The notes beneath the pieces are model-generated. The model was not told where the DNA came from. It did not search any database and saw only the letters and a program-made list of their open reading frames with translations. From positions 992,001 through 1,056,000 of the forward strand of contig NZ_FO704551.1 of NCBI RefSeq assembly GCF_000968175.1: a DNA stretch of 64,000 nt. The letters run 5' to 3'. Position 1 is the first letter of the stretch; the number at the start of each line of letters is the position of its first letter. A program made the translations under genes and the position numbers. This document shows, in pieces, positions 1 through 7,646 of the stretch. The DNA comes from Xenorhabdus poinarii G6 (lineage in GTDB: Bacteria; Pseudomonadota; Gammaproteobacteria; Enterobacterales; Enterobacteriaceae).

Positions 1-2
1 AT

Positions 3-131
3 TCGCATCAAAAAATGGAAGGGCAATTTGTCGAGTGGGACAAACCGCCGGCACTGGATGGCCTGATAGGACACGCCGGCACTCTGCCTAACTGTCGTTG
101 TTACTGCGAAGTCGTCATACCGGAGGATTAA
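3..131 (+). CDS. Phage minor head (Mu gpF-like) protein, C-terminal end
   Basis: This is the 3' end of a gene that begins before the window; 42 codons and a TAA are visible. The fragment reads SHQKMEGQFVEWDKPP, then GHAGTLPNCRCYCEVVIPED. A closing NCRC motif followed by a short hydrophobic stretch is typical of the Mu gpF / SPP1 gp7 head-morphogenesis family, whose members sit near the portal and help capsid assembly. Its place immediately before the protease/scaffold and capsid genes fits that role. The family assignment rests on this short tail only. Confidence 0.65.
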   Translation, partial: SHQKMEGQFVEWDKPPALDGLIGHAGTLPNCRCYCEVVIPED

Positions 132-132
132 T

Positions 133-276
133 ATGAGCGATTTTGAATTTTATAGCTGGATAACTCCTGTACTTGGAGGCTTCTGGTTCATGCTACACGG
201 CACATGGATCGATTTTCTGTACGGGCTCTCGTGTTGGGGTATTTCTGCGGCTTGGATGTGGTGGAGGATACGTTGA
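133..276 (+). CDS. Small Trp-rich hydrophobic phage protein
   Basis: This 47-codon frame starts with ATG two bases after the previous stop and ends in TGA, which overlaps the TTG start of the next gene (TTGA). The product is hydrophobic and tryptophan-rich (GGFWFMLHGTWIDFLYG, then AAWMWWRIR) and could hold one or two membrane segments. An upstream GGAGG lies just before the ATG. I do not recognise it. The tight spacing on both sides argues for a real co-translated small gene rather than a gap. Confidence 0.5.
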   Translation: MSDFEFYSWITPVLGGFWFMLHGTWIDFLYGLSCWGISAAWMWWRIR

Positions 277-1493
277 AATATTTCTTTACTACGCGACTGG
301 GTAACACCCGTTACCAACTGGCCGACGGTTCCCTATTGTGTAAAGACGTACCCATAGCCAGAACGGGTACACAGCTTTATGCCGATTTTGAACTGCCAAC
401 CCTCGAGCCGGATACCGACGGTGAAATTGTAGTTGAACGCTCCCCCGACGAGGTTTTTAGCGAAGCTACCTTAGCATCTTTTGAGGGAATGACTGTCACG
501 ATAAAACATCCCGAAGATACGGACGGCAACATCATTTTTGTTGACCCGGATAACTGGCGGGATTTGGCTCACGGGCATGTTCAAAACGTTCGGCGCGGAG
601 AGGGGAAACAATCCGATCTGATGTTAGCCGACCTGATCATCAAAGACACGGACGCGATAGCAGCAATAGATGAGGGCTTTGATGAGGTGTCGTGCGGTTA
701 CGATGCGGAATATCGGCAAACTGCCAAAGGTAAAGCCGAACAATACCAAATTACAGGTAATCATGTGGCGCTGGTTCAAGATGCTCGCGCCGGTTCACGT
801 TGTTCAATTGGAGATAGCATGTCTACTAAAACTCAAACATGGTTCAAACGTCTGAGACAGGCGATTAAAACCAAAGACTCGGCGGCGATGGAAGCGGCGC
901 TGAACAATGCGCCTGAGTCCATCACTGGTGACGAGGGCACGGGCGAGGTGCCTAAAGCCATCAACATTAATATCAGCCCCCAACAACCGCTTCCTAAAGA
1001 AGACCCGGAGATGAAAACTGGCGATGAGCAAATCCCTGAATGGGCTAAGGCGTTGATCGCCCGACTGGACGCTCTGGAAGGTAAATCAGGAACAGGCGAT
1101 AACGGCGACGAAACTGACCCCAAAGAGCCGGAGCAGACTGGGGATGATGGTGACGAAAAAGACGAGAAGGAAGAACAGGTAACGGGCGACGCAGCCTATA
1201 AAGCCGAGCTAATCATACCCGGCATTAAACTGGACGCAGCCAAACCAACCGCGTTTAAACGTCAGGTGTTGGTCAGTGCAGATCAGGCAATGGTACGCAC
1301 CATTGTAGGCGATGCAGAAATCAAAAAACTGCCTAAGCATATTGTTGATATGGCATTTAATGCGGTGGCTGAGCTGGCGAAAAATCGCAATACCCAAGTG
1401 ACGGGCGATTCAGCTCGTAACAAATCCTCAGGTAACAGCATTGCCGACCTGAACAAACAGAACGCCGAATTTTGGGCAAACAGGAGTAAATAA
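273..1493 (+). CDS. DUF2213 phage prohead protease with fused scaffold region
   Basis: I choose TTG at 273 as the start because GGAGG at 263-267 sits 5 bases upstream and the product then opens with the family-typical KYFFTTRLGNTRYQL. The frame stays open upstream to 204. Residues 1 to about 180 form the DUF2213 domain (LADGSLLCKDVPIARTG, VSCGYDAEY), thought to act as the capsid maturation protease. The remaining part is acidic and low-complexity with a recurring Thr-Gly-Asp motif, as expected of a scaffold. An in-frame ATG at 819 with its own Shine-Dalgarno may give a separate scaffold protein. It precedes the cement and capsid genes, matching the standard order. Confidence 0.8.
   Translation: MKYFFTTRLGNTRYQLADGSLLCKDVPIARTGTQLYADFELPTLEPDTDGEIVVERSPDEVFSEATLASFEGMTVTIKHPEDTDGNIIFVDPDNWRDLAHGHVQNVRRGEGKQSDLMLADLIIKDTDAIAAIDEGFDEVSCGYDAEYRQTAKGKAEQYQITGNHVALVQDARAGSRCSIGDSMSTKTQTWFKRLRQAIKTKDSAAMEAALNNAPESITGDEGTGEVPKAININISPQQPLPKEDPEMKTGDEQIPEWAKALIARLDALEGKSGTGDNGDETDPKEPEQTGDDGDEKDEKEEQVTGDAAYKAELIIPGIKLDAAKPTAFKRQVLVSADQAMVRTIVGDAEIKKLPKHIVDMAFNAVAELAKNRNTQVTGDSARNKSSGNSIADLNKQNAEFWANRSK
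819..1493 (+). CDS. Possible nested scaffold protein (internal start)
   Basis: An ATG at 819-821, in frame with the DUF2213 gene, is preceded by TTGGAGAT about 5 bases upstream. The product would start MSTKTQTWFKRLRQAIKTK and be 224 residues long. It is acidic, with repeated TGD motifs and a closing LNKQNAEFWANRSK. Lambda C/Nu3 and several other phages make the scaffold from such an internal start. Here this is inference from the start signals and the change in composition. Confidence 0.4.
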   Translation: MSTKTQTWFKRLRQAIKTKDSAAMEAALNNAPESITGDEGTGEVPKAININISPQQPLPKEDPEMKTGDEQIPEWAKALIARLDALEGKSGTGDNGDETDPKEPEQTGDDGDEKDEKEEQVTGDAAYKAELIIPGIKLDAAKPTAFKRQVLVSADQAMVRTIVGDAEIKKLPKHIVDMAFNAVAELAKNRNTQVTGDSARNKSSGNSIADLNKQNAEFWANRSK

Positions 1494-1497
1494 CATT

Positions 1498-1992
1498 ATG
1501 ACCGTTTATTTAAAACGTATGCCGGTGGGCATTGCGGGGACTATCTCACGCCTACAGGATATGACCGTTGAGCCGGTAGTACTGAAATCGGCGAACCTGT
1601 TCCCCGCGTATGGATTGGTGGGTAAATACGACGATGGCGGCTATTTCGTGCCATTGGTAGAGGGCGATACGGTAGACCAGATCCAGGGGATTTATGTCCG
1701 CCCATATCCCACAACTAGTATGCCGGACAAGGCGTATATTATCGGCACCGACAACAATTACACAGGCGATAATCTGAAACGCGGGTACATGACCGTGAAA
1801 TTGGATGGCAATGCGTCCAGCATCAAAAAAGGCACGCCAGTCTATGTGCGGGTAGGTAAACCCACCAAAAACAGTCCGTTAGGCAGTTTCTTGAATGTGG
1901 CGGTAGAGGGTGAAACGGTGGTACTGCCCAATGCTCAGTTCACTGGCGCGGGTGACGCCGACGGCAATGCTGAAATTTCTTACAAAATTTAA
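1498..1992 (+). CDS. Phage structural cement / head decoration protein
   Basis: This encodes 164 residues starting MTVYLKRMPVGIAGTISR and rich in beta-type segments (VYVRVGKPT, GETVVLPNAQFTG). Size, position between scaffold and major capsid genes, and the N-terminal MPVGIAG stretch match the small structural cement proteins that bind the outside of DUF2184-type capsids and stabilise the head. It follows the scaffold stop by 4 bases. The role is inferred from family resemblance and position. Confidence 0.65.
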   Translation: MTVYLKRMPVGIAGTISRLQDMTVEPVVLKSANLFPAYGLVGKYDDGGYFVPLVEGDTVDQIQGIYVRPYPTTSMPDKAYIIGTDNNYTGDNLKRGYMTVKLDGNASSIKKGTPVYVRVGKPTKNSPLGSFLNVAVEGETVVLPNAQFTGAGDADGNAEISYKI

Positions 1993-2006
1993 CGGGAATA
2001 GAATAG

Positions 2007-2945
2007 ATGCTTACATTTGATCAACGCACCATTGATAGCAGCGGTACGTTTCTGGTGGGTGAACTGGAGAGATTAGACCAGACCATCAATTTACCGTTGG
2101 TGCAATATACGCATAGTCGCGATATCCAATACCGCGAGGACGTGACTATAGCAGACGAAATGGCGACATGGACAAACACGCAATTTGCGGCTGCGGGTTC
2201 TGCCAACCCGAACGGTAAAAACTGGATCAGTGGGAACGCTACGGCATTGGCAGGTGTCAGCGTGAACATTGAACGTGAGGGACATCCGTTAACGCTGTGG
2301 GGCATGGAACTGGGCTGGACGGTTATAGAGCTGAATGCTGCGCAACAGGTCGGACGTCCTATCGATTCCCAAAAACACGACGGCATGATGCTGAAATGGA
2401 ACATGGACATCGACGAACAGGTGTACATGGGCGACGAGGGGTTAGGGCTACAGGGGCTGTTGAACCAAAAACGCGCGGGGCTAGGTAACGCGCGTAAACC
2501 GTGGGCGCAGTCCACACCCGACGAAATCCGGGATAGCATTAACCAGATATTGAGTGATGCGTGGGCACGCTCCGGCTATACGATGGTGCCGACCGATTTG
2601 TTGATTCCGCCTGAGCAATTCGCGCTACTCTCCTCCATTATTGTATCTTCGGCGGGTAACCAATCATTGTTAACGTACCTGAAAAACAACACCATCGCGT
2701 ATCACCAGAATGGTATTCCGTTGGATATTCGCGCGGTGAAATGGGCGAAGGGCGCTGGCGTGGCAGGTAAAGACCGCGCGATAGCGTACACCAATGATAA
2801 AAAATTCGTCCGGTTCCCGATGGTGCCGTTGCAGAGCATTCCGATCCAGTATCGCAGTCTGTACCAGATGGTGACGTACTACGGCAAATTGGGCGCGGTT
2901 GAACTGGTCTATCGTGAAACACTGAACTATATGGACGGTATCTAA
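2007..2945 (+). CDS. Major capsid protein, DUF2184 family
   Basis: The 312-residue product has the features of DUF2184 capsid proteins with the HK97 fold: an N-terminal LTFDQRTIDSSGTFLVGELERLD, a central WGMELGWTVIELNAAQQVGRP segment, and a C-terminal domain ending near YRETLNYMDGI. It forms the icosahedral shell. It lies 14 bases after the cement gene and directly before the head-tail connectors. Length and order are normal for the group. Confidence 0.85.
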   Translation: MLTFDQRTIDSSGTFLVGELERLDQTINLPLVQYTHSRDIQYREDVTIADEMATWTNTQFAAAGSANPNGKNWISGNATALAGVSVNIEREGHPLTLWGMELGWTVIELNAAQQVGRPIDSQKHDGMMLKWNMDIDEQVYMGDEGLGLQGLLNQKRAGLGNARKPWAQSTPDEIRDSINQILSDAWARSGYTMVPTDLLIPPEQFALLSSIIVSSAGNQSLLTYLKNNTIAYHQNGIPLDIRAVKWAKGAGVAGKDRAIAYTNDKKFVRFPMVPLQSIPIQYRSLYQMVTYYGKLGAVELVYRETLNYMDGI

Positions 2946-3299
2946 ATGAAAATCAGGGTACATACCGAATTTCGATTCACTCACGATAACGGCGAATCGG
3001 AAAATTTTACTGTCGGTGTTCATGATGTTTCATCGGCGATCGCTCAACATTGGTTCGTACAGGCTCATGCGGAAACCATCGACGCGGCAGACGAGCCTGT
3101 GCCAGCAGATTATGATGCTGAGCTGGTTGCGCTCCGTTCCGTAATCGACGATCTGACCAACCAGTTGACGGAGCGTGACAAACAGGTTGCTGTTTTAACT
3201 CAGCAATTGGAAGAGCGCGATACCCGAATTGCTGAATTGATGCTGGGCGATTCGCAATCCGCGCCTAACGGGGGTAAAAATGGGGGTAACAAAAAATAG
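2946..3299 (+). CDS. Phage protein with C-terminal coiled coil (STY1053-like)
   Basis: ATG follows the capsid stop codon directly. The 117 residues divide into an N-terminal beta-rich part ([24 protein letters not shown]) and an acidic helical part with heptad-like repeats ([32 protein letters not shown]). Similar proteins of unknown function follow the capsid gene in related enterobacterial phages. The gene overlaps the next one by 20 bases, so they are probably translationally coupled. Confidence 0.6.
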   Translation: MKIRVHTEFRFTHDNGESENFTVGVHDVSSAIAQHWFVQAHAETIDAADEPVPADYDAELVALRSVIDDLTNQLTERDKQVAVLTQQLEERDTRIAELMLGDSQSAPNGGKNGGNKK

Positions 3300-3690
3300 G
3301 CAACTCCCCACTGTAGATCAGTTCCGCACCGATTTTCCTCAGTTCTCCAATATTCAAAAATTCCCCGATGCACAAATCAGGTTCCGGTTAAATCTGGCAG
3401 ATAAACAGTTAGATGAAAACCGGCTGGGGGACATGTTTGTCTATCTGGCGGAGCTGATGGTTGCCCATTACATGGCACTGTGGGCGACGGACAGTCGGTC
3501 AATGGCGGGAGGGGGCACGGGGGGAGCCAATAGTGGTGTGGTGTCGTCAAAATCGGTGGATAAGGTGAGCGTCAGTTATGACACTGGCACAACCCTGAAC
3601 CCGAACGCCGGGTTTTGGAACAACACCCGCTATGGCTCAGAGTTCTACGAACAGTTGTTGACATTCGGCGCGGGGGGTATCCAGCTATGA
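3280..3690 (+). CDS. DUF4054 head-tail connector protein
   Basis: The 136-residue product contains the DUF4054 pattern: [13 protein letters not shown], then a helical part ([18 protein letters not shown]) and [15 protein letters not shown], with a glycine-rich loop and a C-terminal [22 protein letters not shown]. Members act as head-completion adaptors between portal and tail. It overlaps the preceding gene, and its TGA overlaps the next ATG. Confidence 0.75.
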   Translation: MGVTKNRQLPTVDQFRTDFPQFSNIQKFPDAQIRFRLNLADKQLDENRLGDMFVYLAELMVAHYMALWATDSRSMAGGGTGGANSGVVSSKSVDKVSVSYDTGTTLNPNAGFWNNTRYGSEFYEQLLTFGAGGIQL

Positions 3691-4175
3691 AAAGTGGCCT
3701 GAAAATCCGTGTTGACAAAGCCAATGACATTTTGGAGGCGCTGAAAACCATCGGCAATCGGGATGTGTTGGTGGGCGTTCCTGCTGAGAATAGCGACAGG
3801 GATGATGTACCGTTCGGTAATGCCGGCATTGGTTATATCAATGAATTTGGCTCACCTGCCCAAAACATCCCGTCTCGCCCGCACCTTCGACCCGGCATAT
3901 GTTCGGTGGAAGACAAAACTACGGAGCAACTGAAAATTGCGGCGGAAGCGGTGCTGGAAGGTAAGCAGGATAAGGCCGAAAAAGCCCTGAACAAAGCCGG
4001 TCAGATTGCAGTTCGAGGCGTTCAGCGTTACATGACTACCCATGATTTTGAACCTCTGGCAGATCCCACTGTTGCCGCCCGTGCCAAACGAGGGCGTAAG
4101 GGTGTGAAACCGCTTATTGATACCGGTGATTATCGCCGATCAATCACTTATGTAGTTCGAAATAAGGGGGGCTAA
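3687..4175 (+). CDS. Phage neck / tail completion protein (HK97 gp10-like)
   Basis: I start the gene at ATG 3687, which overlaps the previous TGA (ATGA). The frame is open further upstream, but that part reads through the previous gene. The 162-residue product has [36 protein letters not shown] and a closing [16 protein letters not shown], which are hallmarks of the gp10-like completion proteins at the head-tail junction. It overlaps the next gene by one base (TAATG). Confidence 0.75.
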   Translation: MKSGLKIRVDKANDILEALKTIGNRDVLVGVPAENSDRDDVPFGNAGIGYINEFGSPAQNIPSRPHLRPGICSVEDKTTEQLKIAAEAVLEGKQDKAEKALNKAGQIAVRGVQRYMTTHDFEPLADPTVAARAKRGRKGVKPLIDTGDYRRSITYVVRNKGG

Positions 4176-4555
4176 TGGACTTACTTGATGTGACTGACAT
4201 TTTGTCTGACCCGGATTTCTGTGATACCTCACTGACCGTAAAACGCCGAGCTATACGGGTAGATGATGATGGATTCGCGACGACAGTCGATACCGTAACG
4301 CCGTTTTCTGGTGTAGTGACGGTTGACCGCTCCGTTGAGGCCCAACTTCGTATGTCTGGTCAGACGGTGACGGGCACAATTCTGGTCATTACTACGGAAC
4401 GATTGATAGCCGGTGAAACCGGGCGGGCGGGTGACATTGTGGCCTACCAGAACCGTGAGTATCTGGTGAAATCGGTTGACCCGTACACCGCATACGGTGC
4501 GGGTTTTGTCCAGGCGCATTGTGAATTACGTCCCTTTGACGGGGGGCCGTCATGA
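4175..4555 (+). CDS. Phage head-tail joining protein
   Basis: This encodes 126 residues beginning [18 protein letters not shown], with predominantly beta-strand segments and a closing YTAYGAGFVQAHCELRPFDG. Proteins of this type sit between the gp10-like protein and the neck terminator in related myophages and probably help close the tail end. The ATG overlaps the previous stop, and its last bases overlap the next start. The precise role is inferred from order. Confidence 0.6.
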   Translation: MDLLDVTDILSDPDFCDTSLTVKRRAIRVDDDGFATTVDTVTPFSGVVTVDRSVEAQLRMSGQTVTGTILVITTERLIAGETGRAGDIVAYQNREYLVKSVDPYTAYGAGFVQAHCELRPFDGGPS

Positions 4556-5091
4556 ATACCTCAGAACAGGCGGGCTGGTTAACACCCAATAGTGAACCGG
4601 TCTACGATGAGGCGTTAGAGCGGTTACTCAGTCAATGGCTGAGAGGCGTATCGGGATTACCTAACGGTATGGTGCGCCCACGCTGGACGCCTGTACAGGC
4701 AGCACAGCCGCCTGCGGATGCCGATTGGTGCGGTTTTGGCGTGGTGGAAATTCCAGCGGACGATAACCCGGCCTATGCCAACCAAACTGATCAGTCAGGC
4801 GAACTCTGGCGACACGAGGAGTTCGAGTGCTCCGCCTCGTTCTATGGGCCTCGCAGTCAATGGTACGCCTCACGATTTCGGGATGGTTTGGGACTCAGCC
4901 AGAACAATGCCGAACTTAATCAGTTGGGACTGTCAGTTGTCAAACACTCTCGGATCACATCTTTTCCTGAACTCATCAATAACCAATGGGTACGCCGCTA
5001 TGACATCACAGTCACGTTGCGGCGAAAAGCGGTGCGCCACTACGGCATCAAATCACTGACGGACGTATCCATTAAATTTTTTGGAGATTAA
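4552..5091 (+). CDS. Phage neck terminator protein (gp12-like)
   Basis: The 179-residue product includes [36 protein letters not shown] and [21 protein letters not shown], a pattern I associate with the neck terminator (gp12-like) family that caps the contractile tail beneath the head. It overlaps the preceding gene by 4 bases (ATGA) and lies 5 bases before the sheath gene, the usual order in this phage group. Confidence 0.7.
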   Translation: MNTSEQAGWLTPNSEPVYDEALERLLSQWLRGVSGLPNGMVRPRWTPVQAAQPPADADWCGFGVVEIPADDNPAYANQTDQSGELWRHEEFECSASFYGPRSQWYASRFRDGLGLSQNNAELNQLGLSVVKHSRITSFPELINNQWVRRYDITVTLRRKAVRHYGIKSLTDVSIKFFGD

Positions 5092-5096
5092 TCCCT

Positions 5097-6563
5097 ATGC
5101 AGGGTTTACCTATTTCTAGCATCGTTAATGTCAAGATCAACATGGCACCGCGTGCGGCATCGTCCAGAAATTTTGGCTCATTGCTGATAGTCGGTGCCAG
5201 TAACGTGATCAACACGCACGAACGGCTGCGTTATTACATGGATATCGAGGGTGTTGGTGCCGATTTTGGCATGGACACACCAGAGTATCAGGCAGCGGCA
5301 TTGTACTACTCACAGTCACCCCAACCGGTTGATTTATATATCGGGCGCTGGGCAAAAGAGCCAGTATCAGCCGCACTGCGCGGTGCTGTGCTGACCAAGC
5401 CCGAACAGGCCATGAACCGATTTACAACGGTTACCAATGGTACGTTCAAACTGGTTATTGATGGCAAAGAAACCACCCTTACGGGCATTGATTTTAGCAA
5501 AGAAACCAATTTGAACGGTGTGGCTGAACGGGTGGCCGAAAAGTTGAAAAATGCGACTGTATTGTGGGATAGCATTTCCGCCCGTTTCACTGTTTCACTG
5601 CAAACGTCAGGGAAACTGGGTTATATCACCCGCGCAGAAAGTGGCACGTATATCGGCGATACCCTGAAACTGGATGAATCATCCGGTGCGACAGTTATCG
5701 ACCCGACTGAACCCGAAACGATAGCGGAGGCCGTGTCAACGTTGGGTTCGATGTCAGGCGCGTGGTACGGGCTGGTCATCGCTGATAATACCCTGTCCGA
5801 CAGTGACGTGCTGAGTGTTGCTCGTTATATCGAATCAGCGTCAGTTTCCCGTATTTACGGCCATACGGTCACCAAAACGGATGTACTCGACCCTGATGTA
5901 GACACGGATATTGGTTCTCAGCTAAAAGGCGCGTTTCTTGGTCGGACACTGTGGCAATACGCCGCACAACCGTATGCGATCGCCTCATTGTTCGGTCGCA
6001 TGTTCACGGTCAATTTCCAGGGCAACCGCACTACCATTACCCTGAAATTTAAACAGGAACCGGCTATCAGTGCTGAGTTACTGACGGCAACCCAAGCCAG
6101 TGCGTTGAGAGCTAAATCGGGCAACGTCTTTGTGCATTACAACAACGACACCGCCATTATTCAGGAGGGCGTGATGGCAAATGGCACATTTATCGACGAG
6201 CGCCACGGGCTGGACTGGCTACAGAACTATGTCCAGACCAACCTTTATAACCTGCTGTATACCTCAACGACCAAAATGCCGCAGACCGATGAGGGCGTGA
6301 CTCAGTTACTGGCGAATGTTGAACAGTCATTGGCTCAGGGCGTCACCAATGGCTTGATTGCCCCGGGTGTTTGGGGTGGGGATTCATTCGGGGCGCTGAA
6401 TCGGGGCGATATGCTGACCAAGGGGTTCTATACCTACGCAGCACCCATCGCCGAGCAGGTACAGGCTGAGCGCGAGAAACGCAAAGCGCCGGTAATTCAG
6501 TGTGCTATAAAACTGGCCGGTGCGGTGCATTTCGCCGATGTCATTATTAACGTAAACAGGTGA
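5097..6563 (+). CDS. Contractile tail sheath protein, DUF3383 family
   Basis: The 488-residue product begins [20 protein letters not shown] and contains [28 protein letters not shown] and a C-terminal part with [24 protein letters not shown]. This is the DUF3383 sheath family of contractile-tail phages. The sheath surrounds the tube and contracts during DNA injection. The presence of a sheath followed by a DUF3277 tube is the clearest sign that this prophage has a myovirus-type tail. Confidence 0.8.
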   Translation: MQGLPISSIVNVKINMAPRAASSRNFGSLLIVGASNVINTHERLRYYMDIEGVGADFGMDTPEYQAAALYYSQSPQPVDLYIGRWAKEPVSAALRGAVLTKPEQAMNRFTTVTNGTFKLVIDGKETTLTGIDFSKETNLNGVAERVAEKLKNATVLWDSISARFTVSLQTSGKLGYITRAESGTYIGDTLKLDESSGATVIDPTEPETIAEAVSTLGSMSGAWYGLVIADNTLSDSDVLSVARYIESASVSRIYGHTVTKTDVLDPDVDTDIGSQLKGAFLGRTLWQYAAQPYAIASLFGRMFTVNFQGNRTTITLKFKQEPAISAELLTATQASALRAKSGNVFVHYNNDTAIIQEGVMANGTFIDERHGLDWLQNYVQTNLYNLLYTSTTKMPQTDEGVTQLLANVEQSLAQGVTNGLIAPGVWGGDSFGALNRGDMLTKGFYTYAAPIAEQVQAEREKRKAPVIQCAIKLAGAVHFADVIINVNR

Positions 6564-6567
6564 TGAG

Positions 6568-7008
6568 ATGGCTACCTATTCATTTATGGACGTGTCCGCC
6601 ACGATAACCGGCGTCGGCGGGCATGTGGATTTGGCTAATGGCGCGGCAACCGCAGAAGAGGGCATTACCACGGCAATGGCTGACGCTAAAAACACCATGA
6701 CAGTGGGCGCCGATGGCGAGGTGATGCACTCATTGAGCGCGGGCAAAAACGGCACGATTACCGTGACGTTACTGAAAACGTCCTCCGCCAATGCCAAATT
6801 AATGCTGATGTATAACGCCCAGCAATTCTCCTCGGCAACATGGGGGAACAATCTCATTTTGATCCGTAACCGGGTCTCCGGGGATACGATAGCTGCGCGT
6901 TCAGTGGCGTTCCAGAAAATACCGGATATCGCTAACGCCAAATTGGGGAATACGGTCAGCTGGGTATTCGACTGCGGCAAAATCGACACAGTATTAGGCA
7001 CATTTTAA
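6568..7008 (+). CDS. Tail tube protein, DUF3277 family
   Basis: This encodes 146 residues beginning MATYSFMDVSATITGVGG, followed by GEVMHSLSAGKNGTITVTLLKTSSANAKL and a closing NTVSWVFDCGKIDTVLGTF. This is the DUF3277 family of tail tube proteins, which stack as hexamers into the inner tube. It sits 4 bases after the sheath gene. Confidence 0.78.
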   Translation: MATYSFMDVSATITGVGGHVDLANGAATAEEGITTAMADAKNTMTVGADGEVMHSLSAGKNGTITVTLLKTSSANAKLMLMYNAQQFSSATWGNNLILIRNRVSGDTIAARSVAFQKIPDIANAKLGNTVSWVFDCGKIDTVLGTF

Positions 7009-7020
7009 CAGGGGCATAGC

Positions 7021-7470
7021 ATGGAATTTGAAATCAGCGGTAAAAAATACCGCGCGGGCAAACTAAACGCCTTTCAGCAACAGGATTTAGCGGTCGCATT
7101 GCTGCCCGTGGTTCCGGCGTTAAAACCTATTTGGGACAACCTCAAACCCAATGGGGTGGACGAAAACGGTAAACCCACATTTTCGATGGGTGATATGGTG
7201 GATTTTATCGCACCTCTGGCTGAGGCCATTCGTTCGCTGGGGAAAGAGTCGCGGTATGAAATTAACGACATTTGCCTGTCGGTGGTCAGCCGTGAATCCG
7301 GTGGCGTCTGGACAGGCATCTACAGCGGGCAGCAATTGATGTTTGATGATATCAATGGCCTGGATTTACTGAAAATCGCCGGGCATGTGATTAAAGGTTC
7401 GCTTAGTAATTTTTTTCCCGGTCTGCCAGAGAGCGACGAGCCATCCCCGGCCAGCCCAACCTGGATTTAG
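7021..7470 (+). CDS. Tail assembly chaperone, short form
   Basis: The 149-residue product starts MEFEISGKKYRAGKLNAFQQQDLAVALLP and has central motifs typical of tail assembly chaperones encoded between tube and tape measure. It coats the tape measure during tail assembly. At 7410-7416 the run T TTT TTT CCC forms a -1 slippery heptamer in the zero frame, and the -1 frame is then open to 7646. The gene therefore probably makes a short and a frameshifted long product, as in lambda G/GT and P2 E/E'. Confidence 0.75.
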   Translation: MEFEISGKKYRAGKLNAFQQQDLAVALLPVVPALKPIWDNLKPNGVDENGKPTFSMGDMVDFIAPLAEAIRSLGKESRYEINDICLSVVSRESGGVWTGIYSGQQLMFDDINGLDLLKIAGHVIKGSLSNFFPGLPESDEPSPASPTWI

Positions 7471-7646
7471 AAACCCTCCCTGACGGGCGTTCTTTTCTAT
7501 TGCGTCCGGCTCATGAATTTCAGTTCGATTACGTTTCATTAAAAAATGGTGATATCGATCTGGCCGATATCGCCTTGATGAATGACTATCTGGATGTGAA
7601 CGCCGAAAACGAAGCCTTGATAGCACGGTGGAAAGATGAGCAATAA
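7410..7646 (+). CDS. Frameshifted extension of the tail assembly chaperone (DUF6889-like)
   Basis: This frame has stop codons at 7404-7409 and is open from 7410 to TAA at 7644-7646. It has no convincing start codon. Its product reads PDGRSFLLRPAHEFQFDY, then DIDLADIALMNDYLDVNAENEALIARWKDEQ, a conserved-looking small domain found after the chaperone in related phages (DUF6889-type). The most economical explanation is -1 frameshifting at 7410-7416. An internal start (ATG at 7578) would give only a 22-residue peptide. It overlaps the tape-measure start by 11 bases. Confidence 0.6.
   Translation, partial: FFSRSARERRAIPGQPNLDLETLPDGRSFLLRPAHEFQFDYVSLKNGDIDLADIALMNDYLDVNAENEALIARWKDEQ

Noticed and set aside
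6576..7001. 141-codon minus-strand frame.
   Set aside because: It is the complement of the DUF3277 tube gene and lacks family features.
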